Of a stretch of DNA of 8,528 bases, positions 5,767 through 8,528 are shown in pieces. Source of the stretch: Betaproteobacteria bacterium. Lineage in GTDB: Bacteria; Pseudomonadota; Gammaproteobacteria; Burkholderiales; Gallionellaceae. Position 1 is the stretch's first letter; each line of letters starts with the position of its first letter. The notes under the pieces were generated by a model. That model was not told the DNA's origin. It saw nothing but the letters and a program-made list of their open reading frames with translations, and did no database searches. The position numbers and the translations under genes were made by a program. Location of the stretch: the NCBI GenBank assembly GCA_028871775.1, contig JAGWMH010000069.1:1-8528 (forward strand), written 5' to 3'.

Positions 5767-7128
5767 ATGAACCCGTTGAACATCGTTATCCTCGCTGCCG
5801 GCAAAGGCACGCGCATGTATTCCGGAAAGACCAAGGTGTTGCACGCGCTGGCTGGCAAGCCCCTGGTACAGCATGTGCTGGATTGTGCGACTGCGCTCCA
5901 CCCGCAACAGATTTGCGTGGTGTATGGACATGGCGGCGAAGCCGTGCCGCGCGCCATGCAGCAGTATGCCGCAAAGTTTGTCATTCAGGAGCCGCAACTG
6001 GGCACGGGTCATGCACTGCAGCAGGCCATGCCGCACCTTGGCGACGACAGCCGGACTCTGGTGCTGTACGGCGACGTGCCGCTGATCCAACAAAGCACGT
6101 TGCATCAGATGCAGCAGGCAGGCAGCGGTTTGGTGTTGCTGACGGTCCATCTGGATAACCCCACCGGCTACGGGCGCATCGTGCGCAATGAGCAGGAGGA
6201 TGTGCTGAGCATCGTCGAGGAAAAAGATGCGTCGCCCGAGCAGCGTGAAATCCGGGAAGTGAATACCGGCATTTTGCTTGCGCCGACGAACAAGTTGCGC
6301 GAATGGCTGGCGAACTTGAGCAACAACAACGCGCAGGGTGAGTACTACCTCACCGATATCGTCTGCATGGCCGTGCAACAGGGCGTTGCGGTGCATACCG
6401 TGCACCCTGCCCACGAATGGGAGATCCACGGGATAAACAGCAAATCGCAGTTGGCGGTATTGGAGCGCACCTGGCAACAGGTCGAGGCTTCCCGTTTGCT
6501 GGCGCACGGCGTGACGCTGGCCGATCCGGCGCGCCTTGATGTGCGCGGAAAACTGGTCTGCGGGCGCGATGTCGAGATCGATGTCGGCTGTATCTTTGAG
6601 GGCGAAGTGCGGCTGGGCAACGATGTGCGAGTGGGGGCTTACAGCGTCATCAAAAATGCCGCCATTGCCGACGGCACAAACATCTCGCCATATAGCCACA
6701 TTGACAGCAGTGAAGTTGGGGCCAACTGCCGCATCGGCCCGTACGCGCGTTTGCGCCCCGGGACCAGGCTGCATGACGAGGTGCACATCGGCAATTTTGT
6801 CGAAGTCAAGAACAGCGAAATCGCACAGGCCAGCAAGGCGAATCACCTCAGCTACATCGGCGACAGCAGCGTGGGCCGTCGCGTCAATATCGGTGCGGGG
6901 ACGATCACCTGCAATTATGATGGCGCGAATAAACACCGCACCGTTATCGAGGATGACGTATTCGTCGGCTCTGGCACGCAATTGGTCGCGCCGCTGAAAG
7001 TCGGCAAAGGCGCGACTATCGGTGCGGGCTCCGCCATCACACACGATGTGCCGGAAGAAGAATTGACCTTGTCGCGCGCCAAACAGACCACCGTCAGAGG
7101 ATGGAAACGACCAGTCAAGAAAAAGTAG
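5767..7128 (+). CDS. glmU: Bifunctional GlmU: glucosamine-1-phosphate N-acetyltransferase / N-acetylglucosamine-1-phosphate uridylyltransferase
   Basis: This cytoplasmic enzyme acetylates glucosamine-1-phosphate with acetyl-CoA, then joins the product to UTP to give UDP-N-acetylglucosamine for peptidoglycan and lipopolysaccharide. The 453-residue length matches E. coli GlmU (456). The N-terminal pyrophosphorylase domain (about 1-225) has LAAGKGTRM (9-17), K23, QLGTGHA (77-83), metal-binding D103 in YGDVPL, GYGRI (134-138), the acceptor-site motif EVNTGI (164-169) and GEYYLTDI (191-198). After a linker helix, the left-handed beta-helix acetyltransferase domain (about 250-453) shows hexapeptide repeats, RLRPG (328-332), K348, the catalytic H360 in ANHLSY, and NIGAGTITCNYDG (374-386), ending in RPVKKK as in E. 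coli. One oddity is SGKTKVLH (19-26), where most GlmU have proline before the conserved lysine. glmS follows 60 bases downstream, so the two likely share a transcript. Confidence 0.97.
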   Translation: MNPLNIVILAAGKGTRMYSGKTKVLHALAGKPLVQHVLDCATALHPQQICVVYGHGGEAVPRAMQQYAAKFVIQEPQLGTGHALQQAMPHLGDDSRTLVLYGDVPLIQQSTLHQMQQAGSGLVLLTVHLDNPTGYGRIVRNEQEDVLSIVEEKDASPEQREIREVNTGILLAPTNKLREWLANLSNNNAQGEYYLTDIVCMAVQQGVAVHTVHPAHEWEIHGINSKSQLAVLERTWQQVEASRLLAHGVTLADPARLDVRGKLVCGRDVEIDVGCIFEGEVRLGNDVRVGAYSVIKNAAIADGTNISPYSHIDSSEVGANCRIGPYARLRPGTRLHDEVHIGNFVEVKNSEIAQASKANHLSYIGDSSVGRRVNIGAGTITCNYDGANKHRTVIEDDVFVGSGTQLVAPLKVGKGATIGAGSAITHDVPEEELTLSRAKQTTVRGWKRPVKKK

Positions 7129-7148
7129 GCGCGCCATCTTGTGCGCCT
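7127..7148. other. Short inverted repeat after glmU
   Basis: AGGCGC (7127-7132) and GCGCCT (7143-7148) can form a 6-base-pair stem with a 10-base loop, starting at the glmU stop codon. No T tract follows, so it is not a convincing terminator. It could slow decay or partly limit read-through into glmS. The stem overlaps the palindrome GGCGCGCC (7128-7135). Confidence 0.3.
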
Positions 7149-7177
7149 TGCTAAAATCGCGGCAGTGAATACCCCTT

Positions 7178-7181
7178 AGGA
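7178..7181 (+). promoter_or_regulatory. Ribosome binding site of glmS
   Basis: AGGA lies 7 bases before the ATG at 7189. The start is confirmed because the GlmS nucleophile cysteine must directly follow the initiator methionine, and it does (ATG TGC). Confidence 0.65.
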
Positions 7182-7188
7182 ATAGATT

Positions 7189-8528
7189 ATGTGCGGAATC
7201 GTAGGCGCGGTCGCATCGCGCAATGTCGTGCACGTCCTGTTGCAAGGCTTGCAGCGGCTGGAATATCGCGGTTATGACTCGGCCGGGCTGGTGGTGGTCA
7301 ACAACAACCGGCTGGAGCGCGTGCGCAGCACCGGGCGTGTGGCGGAGTTGGCCGCAAGAAGTGCGGACACCTGCGGACACCTCGGCATCGCTCATACCCG
7401 CTGGGCCACGCACGGCGCCCCCAGCGAGCGCAACGCTCATCCGCACATCAGTAGCGACCTCATTGCCGTGGCACACAACGGCATCATCGAAAACTATGAA
7501 GAGCTGCGCACACGGTTAACCGCACAAGGCTATGTTTTCACTTCCGATACCGATACCGAAGTCATCGCCCACCTCATCCACAGCCACTATGCGCGCGGCA
7601 ATAGCCTGCTGGCTGCAACCCAGGCGGCGCTCGCCGAGCTGGTGGGTGCCTACGCCATCGGCGTGGTGGCGGCGGACAATCCCGATCAACTGATCGGCGC
7701 GCGCAAGGGCAGCCCGCTCTTGTTGGGCGTGTGCGACGGGGAGCATTTCATCGCGTCGGACGTGTCAGCACTACTGCAGGTCACGAAAAACATGGTGTAT
7801 CTGGAAGAAGGCGACGTGGTCGAAGTGAGCCTGCATGGCTACCGTATTTTCGACGCAAAGGGTCAGGCTGCGCAGCGTCCGGTGCATGTCAGCGAACTGA
7901 CCAATGACAGTGTGGAACTGGGCGAGTATCGCCACTACATGCAAAAGGAAATCCACGAACAACCGCAGGCGCTGGCGGATACGCTGGAAGCCGTATGCAA
8001 CAGCCAGTCGCTGGTGCCCGGCATTTTCGGCGCCGCGGCCGCCGCCGCATTCGCGCAAGTGGACAGCCTTCTCATCCTGGCCTGCGGCACCAGCCATCAT
8101 GCGGGGCTGGTGGCGCGCTACTGGCTGGAGGAAATCGCGGGCATCCCGTGCAATGTGGAGATCGCCAGCGAATACCGTTATCGGACGAGTGTGGCCAACC
8201 CGAAAACGCTGGTGGTAACCATCTCGCAATCAGGTGAAACTGCCGCCACCCTGGCGGCACTCAACCATGCAAAGACGATAGGGCATGAACACACTCTTTC
8301 CATCTGCAACGTGCCGGAAAGCGCGCTGGTGCGCCTTTCCAAGCTGCGCCTGCTGACGCGTGCCGGGCCGGAAATCGGCGTGGCCTCCACCAAGGCATTC
8401 ACCACGCAACTGGCCGCCCTGTTCCTGCTTACCCTTGTCCTTTCCAAGCTGCGCGGCAGGTTGAGCAGGGAAGCAGAGCAGCAGCATCTGCACGACTTGC
8501 GCCATCTCCCCAGCGCGGCACAGGCCGT
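7189..8528 (+). CDS. glmS: Glutamine--fructose-6-phosphate aminotransferase (isomerizing), 3' end outside the window
   Basis: GlmS makes glucosamine-6-phosphate from fructose-6-phosphate and glutamine, the first committed step of UDP-GlcNAc synthesis in the cytoplasm. The frame is open from ATG 7189 to the window edge, giving 446 of the usual roughly 610 residues. The class II glutamine amidotransferase domain starts MCGIVGA with nucleophile Cys2 and shows [11 protein letters not shown] (23-33), HTRWATHG (69-76), HNGIIENY (96-103) and TDTEVIAHL (121-129). The first SIS (sugar isomerase) domain contains ACGTSHHAG (298-306), EIASEYRYR (324-332), [13 protein letters not shown] (346-358) and [17 protein letters not shown] (392-408). 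The second SIS domain and the catalytic C-terminal tail lie beyond the edge. It follows glmU with no strong terminator between. No glmS ribozyme is present in the short leader. A chance 10-base tandem repeat at 7362-7381 does not disturb the frame. Confidence 0.97.
   Translation, partial: MCGIVGAVASRNVVHVLLQGLQRLEYRGYDSAGLVVVNNNRLERVRSTGRVAELAARSADTCGHLGIAHTRWATHGAPSERNAHPHISSDLIAVAHNGIIENYEELRTRLTAQGYVFTSDTDTEVIAHLIHSHYARGNSLLAATQAALAELVGAYAIGVVAADNPDQLIGARKGSPLLLGVCDGEHFIASDVSALLQVTKNMVYLEEGDVVEVSLHGYRIFDAKGQAAQRPVHVSELTNDSVELGEYRHYMQKEIHEQPQALADTLEAVCNSQSLVPGIFGAAAAAAFAQVDSLLILACGTSHHAGLVARYWLEEIAGIPCNVEIASEYRYRTSVANPKTLVVTISQSGETAATLAALNHAKTIGHEHTLSICNVPESALVRLSKLRLLTRAGPEIGVASTKAFTTQLAALFLLTLVLSKLRGRLSREAEQQHLHDLRHLPSAAQA

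Noticed and set aside
7129..7188. Possible glmS ribozyme in the glmS leader
   Set aside because: The gap is only 60 bases, too short for the ribozyme, which is typical of Gram-positive bacteria; no matching core was seen.
7362..7381. Tandem 10-base repeat TGCGGACACC inside glmS
   Set aside because: It lies in a variable stretch before the conserved HTRWATHG motif, the frame continues correctly, and it can be chance in GC-rich coding DNA.
5737..7476. Long minus-strand open frame of 579 codons opposite glmU and the start of glmS
   Set aside because: It runs exactly antisense to two unmistakable genes, its product has no recognisable character, and such open antisense frames are common in GC-rich DNA.

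Overview
The window looks like chromosomal DNA of a moderately GC-rich Gram-negative bacterium. The protein style and the close glmU-glmS pair fit a betaproteobacterium, possibly of the Nitrosomonadales/Gallionella type. That placement is an inference from protein character only; there is no rRNA or other marker here.

Region 1 (1-3809, + strand) is a tight run of four genes that are probably co-transcribed. They are the 3' end of a GtrA-type small membrane protein, a GT-C (PMT/ArnT-like) glycosyltransferase, a membrane-anchored or secreted neuraminidase-like beta-propeller protein, and a 198-residue multi-spanning membrane protein of unknown function. The junctions are a 2-base gap, a 4-base ATGA overlap and a 1-base gap. 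GtrA proteins are associated with moving polyprenyl-phosphate sugars and GT-C enzymes use such sugars as donors, so the set reads as a surface or periplasmic glycan modification locus. The role of the propeller protein and the last membrane protein is open.

Region 2 (3867-5393, - strand) is a lone gene converging on region 1. It encodes two transmembrane segments, a coiled-coil-like linker, a PAS domain and an EAL domain. The EAL domain has lost the paired metal-binding aspartates and the loop-6 signature, so it is probably not an active cyclic-di-GMP phosphodiesterase. It is followed by about 370 bases without a convincing gene, AT-rich at the EAL side, containing an 11-base tandem duplication and candidate promoter elements.

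Region 3 (5767 to the end, + strand) is the UDP-GlcNAc supply pair: complete glmU, then glmS 60 bases later, cut by the window edge. GlmS makes glucosamine-6-phosphate and GlmU finishes UDP-N-acetylglucosamine for peptidoglycan and lipopolysaccharide. This is core metabolism.

No RNA genes, CRISPR arrays, insertion sequences, attachment sites or origins were seen. The least explained parts are the glycosyltransferase/neuraminidase-like/membrane protein run and the degenerate EAL protein.
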